Origin: Xiphias gladius
Taxonomy: Eukaryota > Chordata > Actinopteri > Istiophoriformes > Xiphiidae
Assembly: GCF_016859285.1 (NCBI RefSeq)
Contig: NC_053420.1
Location: 3,879,001 to 3,943,000, forward strand
DNA length: 64,000 nucleotides
Direction of reading: 5' to 3'
Part shown: in pieces, positions 11,335 to 25,200 of the stretch
Layout of the letters: each line of letters starts with the position of its first letter
How positions within the stretch are numbered: the stretch's first letter is position 1
Notes under the pieces: generated by a model
Told to the model about the DNA's origin: nothing
Seen by the model: the letters and a program-made list of their open reading frames with translations, nothing else
Databases searched by the model: none
Position numbers and translations under genes: made by a program

Positions 11335-11890
11335 CAAATTAGACCTTGCAGTGTGGACCCAAACGCAGACTTTGGAGTTAGATGAAGGAAGATGATTTAT
11401 TGAAAGGGCACCAGGGAATGGCGTCGGAACGAGCGGGGAGGTAGCTGGCTGAGGCAGAGGGCAGGAGGGCATTGAGGAATGGCACGACCAGCTGAGCAGG
11501 GCGGATGAGTCAAGAACGGCGTTGGCCGGCTGGAGGTAGCAGGTGGTGGCGGTGGGTTCGAGAGCAGGCAGGCAGGCAGACAGGCGAGTAACAATGCTGC
11601 AGGAGCGCAGGACAGAGAGATAACAGCTAGCTAAGTGTACGGCAAGAGGGGAAAAAAACTCGTTACGAACGCTAGAACACCAGAGAGGCCTAAAGCTTAA
11701 ACTACCACCGGAGCTAAAACGAGCGAGTGAAGAGCCGGACTAGATATACACTGCAGGATGGTGAGCTTGATGGAAGGCAGGTGTGCGTAATCATCGAGGA
11801 GCCAGGAGCCCGGGGAGTCAGAGAAGAAGCGCCACGCCCACGCCACTCAAACGCACACAGAGACACGGAGAAGCGGGAGACATGTAGGAA
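11335..11890. repeat. Probable teleost retroelement/transposon remnant, G+C-rich
   Basis: The segment begins with ACCCAAACGCAGACTTTGGA and GATTTATTGAAAGGG, and ends in a gagccaggagcccggggagtcag...gaagcgccacgcccac tract. From memory, such blocks (GGACCCAAACGCAGACT plus 'TTTATTGA') are frequent in fish repeats. A loosely similar style of sequence occurs at 41612-41890. I cannot assign a family without a repeat library. Confidence 0.4.
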
Positions 11891-13670
11891 GTCCCGTTAA
11901 GTTCAATTCAAATATTTACTGCCCTAAAGAACATCATAATGCACAACTTAAGGTCGGACAAGCAAACTGGCTTGATGCAGTGCAACATTATGGTTCATCA
12001 TTAAAAAATAAGTCACCAATGAAGCTGCAGAGGCAACACAATCACATGTGCAAATGAAACTATGTCATTGCAGTGGGGATGAATCAGCTCATGGCACATC
12101 TGTTATTGAATTTAGAGTGTCTGAAAGAGCTCCTACGGCTCAAACTGCCCCTGTAAGGAGGTGACCGGGGCAGTGCGGCCTGACACTGGATCAAGAGTCT
12201 CGTTGTTGTAATGCATCATCAGGATCTCTACTGTCGTCTGCGAAACAAAACGGTGGCTGTAGGGAAATCTTTGACTGCTGTAGATTTAGACCTGTAAGAC
12301 AAGGCAGGTAAGGCTTAGAGGGACTGTGCATGATGTTGTTTCAGTGTTACAGTTGGCAGCAGGCAAGCAAGATTAAAGCCCTGATCTCACTCCAGGGTGG
12401 AAAACGGTAGTGGACAGTTGCTAACTTGCGCTCGGACGGCAGACGTGCTTCTATTCGTGCCACGATCAGGGGTATGCGGCGCAAGCGGACACGTTCCACA
12501 CACGAAAACACGACGCCGACTTCTGACGGAGAGAAGAAGAGCTCCTTCGTTCTTTGGCTGAACGACCAGAAAAAGTCCAGAAAAGAAAACAGCGTGTGAG
12601 ACCAAGGATAAGAAATCTACAGTGCATCCATAGAGCGCAAAAACTAGTGTCCACGTTACTTCTCTGGCGCACGCAGTGTCGGCGAGCTTGTAGTGAAGAC
12701 AGTCTGTGCAGACTCTAATTTTGGGCTGCACGTGGATGTCTGCACAGGGAGCTGCTCGGACCCATGCAGACTTGGGCCGATGATGAACTACTGTTCACGT
12801 GAACCTTCGTGGCCACGTGGACACTGAAATGAGCCGGCTAGCAGGCGACAGGTCAACAGTCAGGTATAAGACTCATGGACCTTTTGGATCAAATAGTCCA
12901 AAGAACTAAAAGAGGCCCAGGAACTAAACTCTGGAGCTAAATCGGTAACTAAAAGTCACTTGTGCGTATTATTTTGTTTTCCAACACATCTGAAAAACTG
13001 TGATTAGGTGAATTCACAGTCACGATGCAGAGTGCTGATACTGGACGATTCTCCAAATTGTGCGTCTCAAGGTCGGTGCCCCAAATCCCAAGGCCACGAG
13101 GGTCCCCCGTGGTTAAACCTGAGCAACCACAGCTCAGTGTTGAAGTTTTTGAACAAAAAGGAAAAACAAACTGCTGGTCTGCAACTGGACATGAACTCTG
13201 GTCCCCTGCATGCCAGTCAGATGCCTCCACACCCTTATATTCCATCTGGCCAGACAGAGGACGCGCTACTCCCTGGACTGGCACTGAATATCGGTATTGG
13301 ATGCTAAATGATCCAACATGAACAACGTCTTCCCCAAAAGTTACTTGTCCATCTCAAAGTATCCGAAGGTCTATTTTTGAGAACAGGGACTGTGGCTCAG
13401 AAGTTATATTATGAACTACAGTAGGTTCCCACAGTCAAAATTCAGGTAAAATTTCAGAGTTGCTAGAATGGTTCCTGGAGAAGAAAGAGGGCTAGTGGGC
13501 GACAAGGCAACTAAAATTATATGAAAAATAACACCCACTGCCAGGTAAACAAGTTTTTATATTTATGAGTTATACATAATCTTCATGTTTATGTTTATAT
13601 GTTTCTTTTGTATCATCTGGCAGCCATATTCAGCGCGGGGGCGATGCTGTACCATTATTTGTACCTCAGG
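11891..13670. other. Unassigned sequence
   Basis: Frames at 12387-12731 (minus) and 12949-13321 (both strands) are open for about 100 residues. They show no known domain and overlap on opposite strands, so I do not call genes here. Confidence 0.45.
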
Positions 13671-13674
13671 TATT

Positions 13675-13860
13675 GAGGTATTGAGTCTTTCAGTTGCTCC
13701 AAAGAGAAGGAAAAAAACGTTTGGTGAGGCAGCTTTGACTTTTTACGCTCCAAGCTGTCGGAGCACCCTGCACAAGGATCTCAGAGCAGCTGAAAATGTT
13801 TATATCTCTAAACTTAAAAGCTACCTCTTTAGCCTGGCTTCTGATTACAATGTTTCATGC
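13675..13860 (+). pseudogene. LINE-type retroelement tail relic
   Basis: The frame reads FYAPSCRSTLHKDLRAAENV then SKLKSYLFSLASDY. From memory, this resembles the widespread fish LINE 3' coding end in which a 'WNSLP...LRSA...FKSRLKTYLFS' block closes the reverse-transcriptase ORF. Neither the RT core nor an endonuclease is present, so this is at most a 5'-truncated remnant. Confidence 0.4.
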
Positions 13861-16585
13861 CCATTATTCATGGTATTTGATCACTTATTTTATTGTATTT
13901 ATGTTTTCAGATATTGTCACTCCCTCTTATCAGTTTTCTTTGTTACTATCTTTAATGTATTTTACCGTTTTCTGTCCATTCTTAGGCATTTCACCGGTTT
14001 TGCTTTTTATTAAGACTTTCTGAAAAACAGCATCAAATAAAAAACCAGATCAATTCAGGTGAGGTCATTTATCTTTTGTATTCAACCTTGTGCAAAAGGT
14101 GCATTTAGGAGAAATAAGTGGAATGTCCCTGAACACTTAATATTGAATTTAGTGTATAAATATATCAAGTGTTATATAGGAGCCCATATTGAACCCGGGC
14201 AGTATCCAACAGTAGCCCACCGGGACAGTTTTGACCCTGACGCAGTCTGCCTTCCCACAATCAATTAGCCCACATTCTGTAAGTGAATCCCAACAAGGGT
14301 CCATGTGGGGCCTAAGGATCACTGCACACACTGCCCACAGGCCCCACTTGTAACTCAGCTTGGCCCCATTAACCTCCACATGGGCAGACACACATCAGCC
14401 ATCCTGCATGGAGCCAGGGGACAAACATGGCCCATCAACCTCGCGTGCGTCTCCCAACGACATGCTGGCTTGGTGCCTGATTCCCTCTCGCCTCATTCAT
14501 TCTCTCTCCCAGCCTTCCACTCCAACTTCTCTTTGTCCTGACAGCTCTTTTCCCTCCTCTTCCCTCTCTCTTCCTTCCTCCCTCGCTTCACCCTCTCCTT
14601 GCATCCTCTGTTATTTTCCCTCCTCTCTATTTTCCCTCCTCTGTCTCCTCTCCTCTCCGATCCACTCCACTTTTTTCTCTCTGCTCAAGTCACTTTAAAA
14701 ACAAAAGACTGCTTATTTTTCCGAAGATCCTTGAGGCTTCGGTTTCAAGATCCCACAACAGACCTACAAAGCGAGAAGAAAAAGAGGCTGCAGAGTGTCT
14801 GCTCATGTGTCTGTAACTACCGCTCACTCAAAAGCTGCCCAGTGTGAGCATTGACCTGATCTGTTGTCTAGACAACTCTTTATATCTACAGTCATAAATC
14901 TCGAGGCAGTTACACATACACACACACAGGGATGATCACAAGTACACACACTGTGTCTAAGGATCAATGGCCAGGGCTGCTATGTATAATGTATAAAACA
15001 GTGGCAGCCAAAGTTTGTGCCTGAATAAATATTTTATTCCGTGTCCCTGTTTCAGTGAAAAAAAAAAAGTTTCAGCATTGCTCTGGAGGGATCATCTGAG
15101 ATAGAGCAGAGTGAAGACCCCATTGCTGTGCGCTTGCTGCAGACGGTGACATTACGGCTGAAACAGTAGGGCCTTTATTATCGTACTAAGGCAACAAAAA
15201 CATATCACCACTGGCCTACAAAACAATCTCACCACCAATGTCCATTTACTGGCTGTTCTGGAGCTTTTTACTGTATCGCACGCGTCCTCAGCCTCAGTGG
15301 AGAATTTGGGGGAAATGGGACCAGTATATGGAATTGAATATTTAAACCTGATATGCAACAAGTGGACAAAGCTGTTTGAATGTGTCGTCTAAATCTAAAG
15401 AAACTTGGAGGTGTAAATGTGGTTTCACTTTGAGACGTTTAATCAGGAGTCATCGTGAGTTCAGAGTCAAAATTCCCTTTTTCCTCGTTATGTCATCAAG
15501 GAACTCCCGTCCACTCTTCAGTACCTACACTACCCTTACAACCTGTTTCAATTTTTACGTCGTGGGGCTTTTTGTTGCTAACACATTTCAAATCCTGGAT
15601 ATCAAGGCTACACACACAGTACACTCTCCACTTGTTTTTGCTTGGGACTGCGAGTCTACATTTAGTGGTGTCATGGGGCCATCTAGTGGAGACCCTTTGC
15701 GCACGTTTGCCAAATCCAAACCTACAGTGAGGACCCAGACCACAAGGCCCTGGAAGAAAATCTTCTCAACCATCTTCTTACTATGGGCAACGGGGTCGTG
15801 CATGAACATAAAGTTTGATTTATTTCTATTTTTTTTTTGAGTTTTTTTTAGGGTTAAACACCCCTAATAAACATGTAATCATTAAAATGTATATAATTTA
15901 TTTTTTAAATAATACAAATATTTATAATTTATAATAAATAAATACCTAAGGCTGTTTTTTTCTTCTGCAAACTTTGACTCCGTGCTCTCAGTAATTAATT
16001 TTAATGTTATAGAGACATACTTGTGATTTAAAACCACATGTTCAGGGGGTTTAATCTCTTAATGCCGTTTAAAAGTTTATTTGTGTCCATCACACATATT
16101 AAGACTGTTCCAGGTTTCACTCGGAAAAGTTAACCGAATCAAGTCAACCGGCTGAAACATGAACCATGCAGCCACAAATGTGTAGCACACTAGAAAGACA
16201 TCACACAGAATACACCTTTTTCATCTATTACTCTACTTGTAAATAAAATTTCCAATTTTGGTGACTTTGAACTTTTCAGTGGACAATTCTCCCACTTCCT
16301 AAACTAAATAAAACTGTTGGCCTATTGGAACGGATTAAAAATATCTGAAAAAAAAAAAAGGACTTTTGGAGATGTATGGTTTTCACAGGACAACAGATGA
16401 CATACTTGAAAAATCGGGATTGGGCCTTTGAAGTGTTTAAAACACTTGTTTTGCTGCAGGATTCAGGCTACATGGCAACTGAGTGGTAGCGGTGGTTTCA
16501 CACTTTCCACTGGGAAATCACAGTATCTATCAGTCAGTCACTGTTAAAAGCAGATGGTGGCAGAAATGGAATATTCTTTCCAGAA
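13861..16585. other. Unassigned sequence with CT-rich tract
   Basis: Pyrimidine-rich low-complexity DNA at about 14495-14695 explains the open frames there. Positions 15376-15840 carry a 154-residue plus-strand frame with no motif I recognise. Positions 15835-15960 are very A+T-rich. I see no gene. Confidence 0.45.
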
Positions 16586-16589
16586 TTAT

Positions 16590-16850
16590 GTTTTCATTAG
16601 TGTGTAATCACCTGAAACTGAGAATGGCAGTTCCGTGAGTTTCCACTGAGCCCCTCGTAGCGAGTGGTTCCTCTTCCACGGAGCCCGCCACGTTGCACCA
16701 GGCCAGACTCCGGCACCTGGAGGCCGCCGTAGGTTCTCCTGCACGCTTGGGAAGGGAGGGGTGAGGGGAGGGGTACTCAGTTGGCAGCAGTCTGCAACCT
16801 CACCGCTAGATGCCACTAAAGCCTGCACACTGGCCCTTCAGAGCGCATGG
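16590..16850. repeat. Teleost interspersed repeat (unnamed)
   Basis: The tail CTGCAACCTCACCGCTAGAT followed by GCCACTAAAGCCTGCACACT is, from memory, a very common end of a fish repeat. It is preceded by a G-rich GGGAGGGGTGAGGGGAGGGG segment. No coding capacity is seen. Confidence 0.45.
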
Positions 16851-18470
16851 AAAGTCCCTACCTTCCACTTGTCATAAGAATCGCAGACTGTCGGATGCAC
16901 TGGTGTTCCCCTTGACTCCCCTTGTTGTCTGATCATCTGACACAGGGTCAAACAAACGAGCAGAAACGCTCGCAATCAGTTGTGCAGTCAATGCATTTAT
17001 CCAGTGCTACTGAGTTGAACTGGTGAATATCACATAGAATGTTGCAAAGTAGGATTTAGGAAGTGGTGAGTTTGCAAGGCTCATTATTTGGTTTAATTAA
17101 AAGCACGAAACACTGAAACATTTTTTTTTAACCGTGTTTTTATTCATTCATTTTATTTATTTTTACTTTGGCTGTGGTGGGGACGTTATGTGCTTTCTCT
17201 TGCAGCAGGAAACATAAGGCTCGAATGTGCAGTTAAGCAGAAAACTGGAAAAACAAACCAAAAGTGAAGAAGAAAAACCGTTATTTGTCTGTTAGAAACC
17301 AAAAAAGATGAGTCTTATCGGTTTGGTACACTAGCTTTGAGGATGGTGGCTGATAAATATCTCAAATGCAACGAATGTATAACACAGTTGTGATGCCGAC
17401 ATTCAAGATGACATATTTCAGACAATCGTGAGCCGATCTAAACAATCCATGAACACCTGTCGCTGTCATGAGAAAACCCTCACACCTACAGTCTTTTCAG
17501 GTTTTCCATCCCCATTCATACAAAGTGGATGTCATTACTAAAACTGAAAAAAAAAAAAAAACAGAAGTGTGCGTCAGTGAGAAGAGTATAACTGCTCAAA
17601 TCCTGATGACGTTTAGAGGCGTGGTATCGTCTGACAGCAGGTTCTATAAAATACTCCATTTCCTGCGGAGGAATGAAATCTTTTTAAATGCCCACAGAGA
17701 GACACACAAGGATACAATCGTGACTAGCTGAACCGTTTCCGGCGGCTCATCTGTAGAGTTTCGTGAGTTTTTGATGTCGCTTTTTGGAACGAACGCACTT
17801 GCTACGAAAGGACGATGCTGCTTTACAACAAGATGGTAGTTCTTGAAAGTTGTTTCATTACATTTTCGCTCCTGGACGACACGTCGAATAAAGCCAATAC
17901 ATGAAAAAGAGAAGACAACAGGCAGCACAGTATGCTAACATTTCTGCAGAAGAAACGTTAAAGAGTCACATTCATTTTTTTTTTTTTCACTGACATGGAA
18001 AGAGCAGTTTGTTACAATCTAACTGAACTTCAATAGTCTCCCAGTGATGATCGAACACAACATGGGAAAAAGAGGTGAATCAGTGTTTACTGTTTATCCT
18101 CTTTAGGTCCAGGCCTAAAGGACAACCGGGATCCGGGTGTTTTGAACCTGGGCCTTATTTCCCATGTTTTTTGGGTGCATATGATTGATAGAGACAAACG
18201 CTATACCCGGTATAAACAGCTGCTATGGACAGCTTTCGCAATGTAATCACGTATGTCCACTAAAAGTGCTTGTTTTTGCCACTGACAGGTTCCGATTGTT
18301 ATTATAGGTGTCTTTAACCATTATGGATAGGATCCCGACGGAGACAGACCTTTTTGCTGAAGCCACCGGACTCCATCGAGAAAAAAAAGTCACTTTACCT
18401 CACAGAACGCGGGCGTTGCTGGTCTCCCGCTGCCTCCAGCGGTCAGTTTGTTTGTGCTATCGTGTGACTT
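16851..18470. other. Unassigned sequence
   Basis: Nothing recognisable. It contains oligo-A runs (17546-17560) and short chance frames. Confidence 0.45.
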
Positions 18471-18532
18471 TCAGTCGTGGAAGAAGTAGTCGGATCCTTT
18501 ACCCAAGTAAAAGCACCACAACGATAACATAA

Positions 18533-18590
18533 ACCAATCAGCCAAAACATTAAAACCGGGTGACTGATTATAATGTTGTCGCTGATGGGT
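18533..18590 (+). repeat. Short palindromic MITE remnant
   Basis: The left arm ACCAATCAGCCAAAACATTA (18533-18552) and the right arm TAATGTTGTCGCTGATGGGT (18571-18590) are imperfect inverse complements separated by 18 bp. The 'AATCAGCCAAAACATTAAAACC' type of end is, from memory, a mariner/Tc1 terminal repeat common in animals. Just upstream, GTCGGATCCTTTACCCAAGT (18489-18508) resembles another frequent teleost repeat. Confidence 0.6.
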
Positions 18591-18890
18591 GAATAGCCTT
18601 CGGAACTTAAATCTGATAGATTCTAAATTGTGTTAGTATTCCAAAATGTAAGCTAATATTTTGCTTTTTTTAGCCACTGTATACTATGGATGTGTAGAAA
18701 TCCTGCAAGATCTGATAAATAGAGAGTAACAGTAGTCCCGTTTTTTTTTTCTGGATTGTAGTTTAACTAAGAACCGAGGGGGAGCGCTGATGTCAGCCAT
18801 CGCTGTAACCTAAATCTAAATGAAATTGGCACTGTTTGATTTTGAACTTTTATGATGTTAAACTTAAAAAAATCTTTTTGAATGTAACAT

Positions 18891-18896
18891 TTTATT
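18891..18896 (-). promoter_or_regulatory. Putative polyadenylation signal of ggh
   Basis: AATAAA on the minus strand, about 220 nt downstream of the ggh stop codon at 19114-19116. It is the nearest canonical hexamer I found downstream of the stop. It would give a 3' UTR of roughly 0.24 kb. Confidence 0.5.
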
Positions 18897-19113
18897 TCAT
18901 TTTCTTCTGGTATTATTTATCACTGCACTGTTGGCACTTTTTCGTTTCATATCACTGTTGAAATCAGCTAAGCTAAACTGCCAATGGTTGAGTCGATGTT
19001 TGAGGCTACTGTAAGTGTCAACTCCGTCAAGTTTGGTTTTAAAGTTGGGCCAAGTTGTGACAAGTTCTGACCGTAGACTGAGCCCAGGTCTGTTCCGTAC
19101 TCAGGACCGTCCG

Positions 19114-19235
19114 TCAATCAAAGTAATAGTTCTGAACAAAGACAGCGTGGATGCCTCCGTAGACGGGGGAGAAGTTGTAGATGAGACCTCGCTCTTCCTC
19201 CGCAAGACTGGAGAAATGGTGGCGGCTCTTCATGG
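19114..19235 (-). CDS. ggh: ggh exon 9 (C-terminus and stop)
   Basis: The acceptor is CTTCCAG|CCATG. It encodes [20 protein letters not shown], then [20 protein letters not shown] and TGA. The C-terminus corresponds to the 'QQCYIFD' end of mammalian GGH. Confidence 0.94.
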
Positions 19236-22200
19236 CTGGAAGAGAGACAGAAAGGAAGGAAGGAGAGAAAAACAAAAAAGGGAGAAAAGACGAATGTGGT
19301 GGGGAAATTTAACTATGCAGGAACTGTTCTTTCCATCTTTTCTGAAAAATAATTTGGGCTTCGTACGAGGAGGACTTGTACGAGATTCCACTTGACCAGT
19401 GAGTTCCAGCCATTCGACGTTTCCACTAGGTGGGGCTATGGCCCTAGGTAGGAAGCTCTGTGTATCCTGGCTGCTCACTTTCGGCCGTGAGCGCGTAACC
19501 TGCAGTGTAGCAGAGAGCGCTGCTGGCTGGTGGTCTAACGTAAGTTTCAAAAAAAAATCTTCTGCCTGCCCTTAGCAGCTCTCTCTCACTCTCTATATCA
19601 CCATCACCACACAGCACCCATTTTTTTTTTTTTTTTAGAGGCAGCATTAGGCATAATAACAACAATAATAACAATTGTTATTGTCATTATTGTTGTTCAT
19701 TATGATGAATATGGTTTCCTTGTTAAATAACACTTAATTGGTTGAATGCAGACTACAAGCCCCCACTGCAGTGCATAGCCCCGCGCGTAAAGATAGTGGA
19801 GTGGGGAGAAGAACTGGGCGTCAGGCGCGCGGCTCATGGACCCGTCAGAATTGTCTCCCACAGCCCGACAGAGCCAGAAGGCCGCGCGGCCGCTTACGGC
19901 GGACATCACAGTTAACAGCGAAACTAAAGACTGTAGTTATCAAGTTGACAGGACAGAGGAAGGTCTCCTTGGGAAACAGACTTAAACTTTTAGCTTCTGA
20001 CATACTTTTCCGACAGCTCTGATGGAGCTCAGGACGTATCAGGATGACGGCCGCCTCACTCCAAACAGTGTCCCTGTATGAGCCTGGACTGTGTGTGTGT
20101 GTGTGTATCAGCTGACCTTTTTGGATGTTTTCATACCGCTCGCTAGCTAAACTATGGCTGTAGCACTTCCCTATATCCCATCCAGAAGGCCGTTTAAATA
20201 CTCAAGTCCTCCGGCTGGTCTGGTCCCAGATTTTTCCCTGTGAGCTTCTCCGAGTACGTCCTCCAGCTGAACGGACTTTTGAGCAGTGAATAAATACTAC
20301 CCCTCAGCTAATTCATCACCTATCTTAGCCATTGTTGCTACTCGCTGGTCTGACAGCTAGAAACCTTTGCTGCGTTGCCAGGTTGGTTCAAATATATCAT
20401 TATCAGCCAGAATATAATGTGAATATTGAAAAAATGTTTAAAAAGTGTTGCACTATGACAAACCAGGCCAAAATTCCGTCAACCCACCCAAGCTCATTTT
20501 TCAAGACATAATCCTTCCTAAAGCCCTTTTAACTGAGCAGAAAATCACCAAACCTGGCAACATTTCTTGGGCATGAAATTTTCCGCCCCAGATCCAGTTA
20601 TTTTCGGCGCGCAGTGTCAACCACTTAGGGGCCGCCAGGAGAAGCCAAACATATTACACACGCGCCGCCGTTGGGCAGAGGAACGCACGCGGTTCGGCAC
20701 ACAGGCAGCGCCCTTAATGGGTTGCATGCCCCTGGGTATGAGTCGAACTAATCAGATCTTCATCGGCTCAACTTTCCATCAATCGTCAGTGAAGTCGACG
20801 GCGTAGCCTTTGCTGATATTTTGCTAGGAAACTTGCAAAAACAACAAATTTAAAAAAAAAAAAACCAACGGACAAGCAAAACCAAATAGAGCCGGTAACA
20901 ACCGGACAGAGGTAATAAAGCGTAAAGAGGCACCACCTCTTACCTTCAGAAACAAAGAAGCTGGCAGCGTAGAAGCAGACTCTTACAGCAGAGGTGGTGT
21001 GAACCATGCCCGGCTTATCTATCCACTCAAAGGCGCTTTTCTCCGGATGCCACTGGACAGCATAAAATGGGTAACTGTAGGCTGACGAAAACCAGAAACA
21101 CTGTCGGCAGGCAACTACTTCCTCGTGCACCGAAAAGGTCATTCTAGTCAGCATCTTTAGAAAGATTCTCATTTTAAGATAAAAGCACCGTGGCTATTGC
21201 CATCATCATTTCCTCTGTTTCATCGTCTCTGCAGCTCCCAACATCATCTAAATCCGAATAGTCAACATGAGTTAAGTTTAGTAAAAAAACAGTATGTTAT
21301 TGTTGATCCGCTAAAAGCACAGTAACCAGCATTAATTTGGGTTCTGAACAATTTAAGAAAGTGGGAGTGATTTCTATCGGAGGATCACTGATGATCTCTT
21401 TCCTGTAGGACTGAATGAGGTGCCCAGTTATTATGTGATGGTGTCCGAGAAGAAACGGTACCTTCCATGGTGGAGATGAATTCTTTCTTCCCATCACTGT
21501 TGGTGGACAGGATCTTGTAAAACCTCCTCAGCTTGGCATTTCGGCTGTAGTTCTGTTGGTTCAAAGGCACGGATTTTATATTAATATAGTTGTAGCGCTT
21601 TGCTCCTTTTGCGTGGAACAAAGAATAAATACAAGGACTTAGAACTCTGAGCAAATTATCCGGCGTATCGTGATTTGATACCAAGGGGTGAGTTTAGACA
21701 CTTTGGACATTTGTTTTTAGCAACAGCATATAGTGGAGCAGATTCCTTTGATTTATCCGCCATGAAGGAGTAGAAGGGACATTAGGAGGACGAGGCACTA
21801 TCTAGCTTCGAGGCTTTTCACGACGGACAAACTTTTGGCAAAAAACCCATTAGTTTGCAATGTCAAAGGCACACATGGGGATTAAACCCTTTAATTTTTG
21901 GGTTACAAGAGAAATATGTTGCCGCTTAGATATCAAATCTGAGTGATATCCAGAAAGTCATACAGTAGAAGGTTTACAAGGTGAGGGTGTTCAGATGCTG
22001 TTTTTACAATTTGAAAAACACTGTCTTTGAAGCATAATGATGGTTTTACGTCAAAAAAAAAAAAAAAACAGAAGAGAACGAACAGAAGAGAAAGTAGAAG
22101 AAACAAGAAACGAGGAGCAGGAGGTACCTGTATGGACAGACTCCAGCTGTGGAAGTTGGACGTGATGTTTTCCTCGGCCAGAGACTGCAGCAGATCCTTG

Positions 22201-25200
22201 GGAAAACTCTGAAACAGACGGCTGGAGCGGGCAGCTGGAGGACGGACACAGATTTGTGGCGAGGAAGGAGCACGGTAGAGACGAGCAGATGGAGAGCACA
22301 GAAGAGAGGAAGTTACATATAAGGTTAAAGTTCATTTAAAAAGCTGTTTAATTTAATATGTTGTAATGTAGATTTTTTCCCACATCTGGAGCCAACCTAA
22401 AAGCCACTGAGCATGAGGGTCTGTCTCATTTGCATGGGATCCGCCCACATCCTTGCATACGTAGCACCGCGAGTGATGCTGCTGGGGGCTGAATACACCA
22501 CCCCTACTGAAAACACCACATATCAGGAAGTTTTGCTCTTTAAGAATTTTCTCCAGCAGGATTCCTATAAAAGGAATCCCCCCTTGACTGTCTAAAAAAC
22601 AAAAGGAACAAAAAAACTGCCAAGATCCACCAGCTAACAATGTTTGCTCTTGCAGAAAAATTTTCTAGGAAGATTTTAATTAAAAGAACCATATTGCTTA
22701 TCAAAAAAAGAGATGAATTGGATTAGCATTATAATGGATTGGACAGTACATAACGTAATGCTGACAACAGACATTATACACAATTAACTAACTTAAAGAA
22801 AACAACGACTGACAAGTGATTCAGTCAAATATGTCCACATTGTGATGTGTCTTAGCTATGAAGATGGAAACGGTAAAACAGGACAACTATTGACAGTGAG
22901 ACAAACTGTCTTAGGGCTGGAAAAAGCTCTAAATAGTGCAAGATATAGCACTGGTACAGGTGTGTTGCTACAGGTAGCACAGAGAATTAGAGTTAAAAAA
23001 ATGTGTAAGACACCTTTTAGTAAGGAAGGCAGAACTATACTATATTTGTTGTTTTCTAAACAAATACGCAAACAAGCTATGCAACTATGTTAATAAATAA
23101 CAATACATAAGGCCTTGGGGCTCATTTACGTGATGATGAGCAGAGCCAGCTCATTTGCATGGGCTCCACCCAGATGTGCCACTGGACACCATGACTGATG
23201 CTGGTGTGAGTGACACTCGGGTCACAGCTTGACCCCCAGATAACAGATACACATTCTTCACAGCTTATTATAAATTATATTTGTCAGTGATAATGTTCCT
23301 GGAGTAGTGAAATATCAAGGAATAAACAGCTTCATAATTTGTTCACTGAAGACACATTATTTTATATTTAGAACTATATTTATGACCACGTTATGGAATA
23401 TTTTTTTTGGTTTTTTGTTGTTTTTTTTTAACTTCTTTTCCAGCAAATGTCATTAATTTTTATATTTTCACAGTGTGGAATTAAAATGGCGTTTGTTTCC
23501 CAAATCTAACCACAAACGGGGCTGGGCGGGCGAGCCCCAGTTTGATCCACCCCAACCACTTCCTTGAGATTTGTTGCTCTTAATAAATGCCGCACTCCGT
23601 CTAGTAAAAAACAAGACGATGCCTCTGAATGCAATCCTGCCAGCGACCGTGTTACCGCTACAACGTAAAACAATTTAGCTGTATATGAACGTAATTTCTA
23701 GGAGGTGAGGTTGCATCCTAACAACTAAATGAATGAGACCGTCCTAATTCCTAGTAAATAATGAGGCAAGTGATATTAATAATAGAGACATAATCTGCCA
23801 CTGAATGCATATTTTAGATTTGAGTTGTAACCCTCAAGCACGATTCTGCAGCAAGAGAAGGACTGTAAGCTGACACACGTATCCAAGGTGAGAAAAGAGA
23901 AGAGCAGAAAAGAAAACAGGAGAAAAGAAAAGCTTCATGATGTGAGGCTGGTGAAGTAAAAGTGAGAAGAAAGGGGGGACGGGACAAGCAGACAAGGAGC
24001 TGAGGACAGGGACAGAAAAGAATACCTTGTGTGAGAGTGAGAGGGAGAGCCACAGCCTTGGTATCAGTGAGGGTGAGCAGGTTTTTGTTGGCTGTGAGGA
24101 CGGACAGCTGCTGGAAGCCCTGGCAAGTCCCCCAGATAGGGAAGTAGTCCCCAGCGTTGTTGGCCTGCAGAGGATGAGAGAGTGAAGAGGGAGAAGGTAC
24201 CGATGAGGGAGGTGGAATGGCATTCTTTAACCCCAAAATGATGATGATTAGTGATGGGGGTTTCATTTCTACGAGGACTTTCTACACAGAATGCTCCTTT
24301 TCACCTACGACCTAAGTGCTTCACTCTCATGCCGTTTCACACATTCCCACTAAAGCGGCGTTTCGTCTTCGTTAATTTGATCTAAAAACATTCTGAACGC
24401 ATCATTTCGTGTAAAATATGATCTCAAGTCCAGGTGAGGCTAATATGAGGCTTTAGCCATCTGACTTAGACAAATCAAGTGGTTATCCGTCTTTCTACTT
24501 TGTATTAAAAAGACTGTATCTTCAGACTGGATCTTGTCCCCCATCGCTTACACCGGAAATGCACCTGGGTGGGATCGAATGACTGCCGGCGAGGAAGCGA
24601 GGAGCAATAACGGCAGTGTGAGTGTTGTATTACAGGAAGACAGACTTTGAAAAAGGTTTCTAAGGATCCTACGAAACCAGGCTTTGGCGGTAAAAATTAC
24701 CCTCTAGACCATTTCAGTGTAATTCTGAGGTGTCACTTCATCCCCGGCAGTCAGCTGTACAAGTCAGACGTCTTACCCTCAGAGCCAGGTCGTAAAAGAT
24801 CTTGGCGGCTCGACTGAACTGCGACGTCTGAAGATCTACGTCTCCTCCCGGCAGCAGCAGCCTGAGGAGAGACCGCGCTCCGTGTTAGACGTCAGCGAGA
24901 CATCGGCTCCAGCTAAACAGTAGACGATATCACTTTCTGACAGCTTTCACGTGTGTCTAACATAGGACGAGTGCAACAAATGATCTCACATTTTACAGGA
25001 CACGTTGAAATCAGAAGAAAGTAGCGGAGCAACCCCGTTTGCTATAAATTACATTTCATATACAACTAAACTGAAACAGCACAGACCGGATTCCGTTTTA
25101 CATTAACATAAAGAGAATATCTTATTAATTTAAGAACGGGGCAGAGTCGGAAATACATTTCTAATGACCGCACCGGTAAAACGTTCACAGACAACATATT

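Noticed and set aside
15376-15840. Plus-strand frame of 154 residues
   Set aside because: No motif is recognised, the region is A+T-rich at its end, there is no neighbouring exon structure, and another frame is open on the opposite strand.
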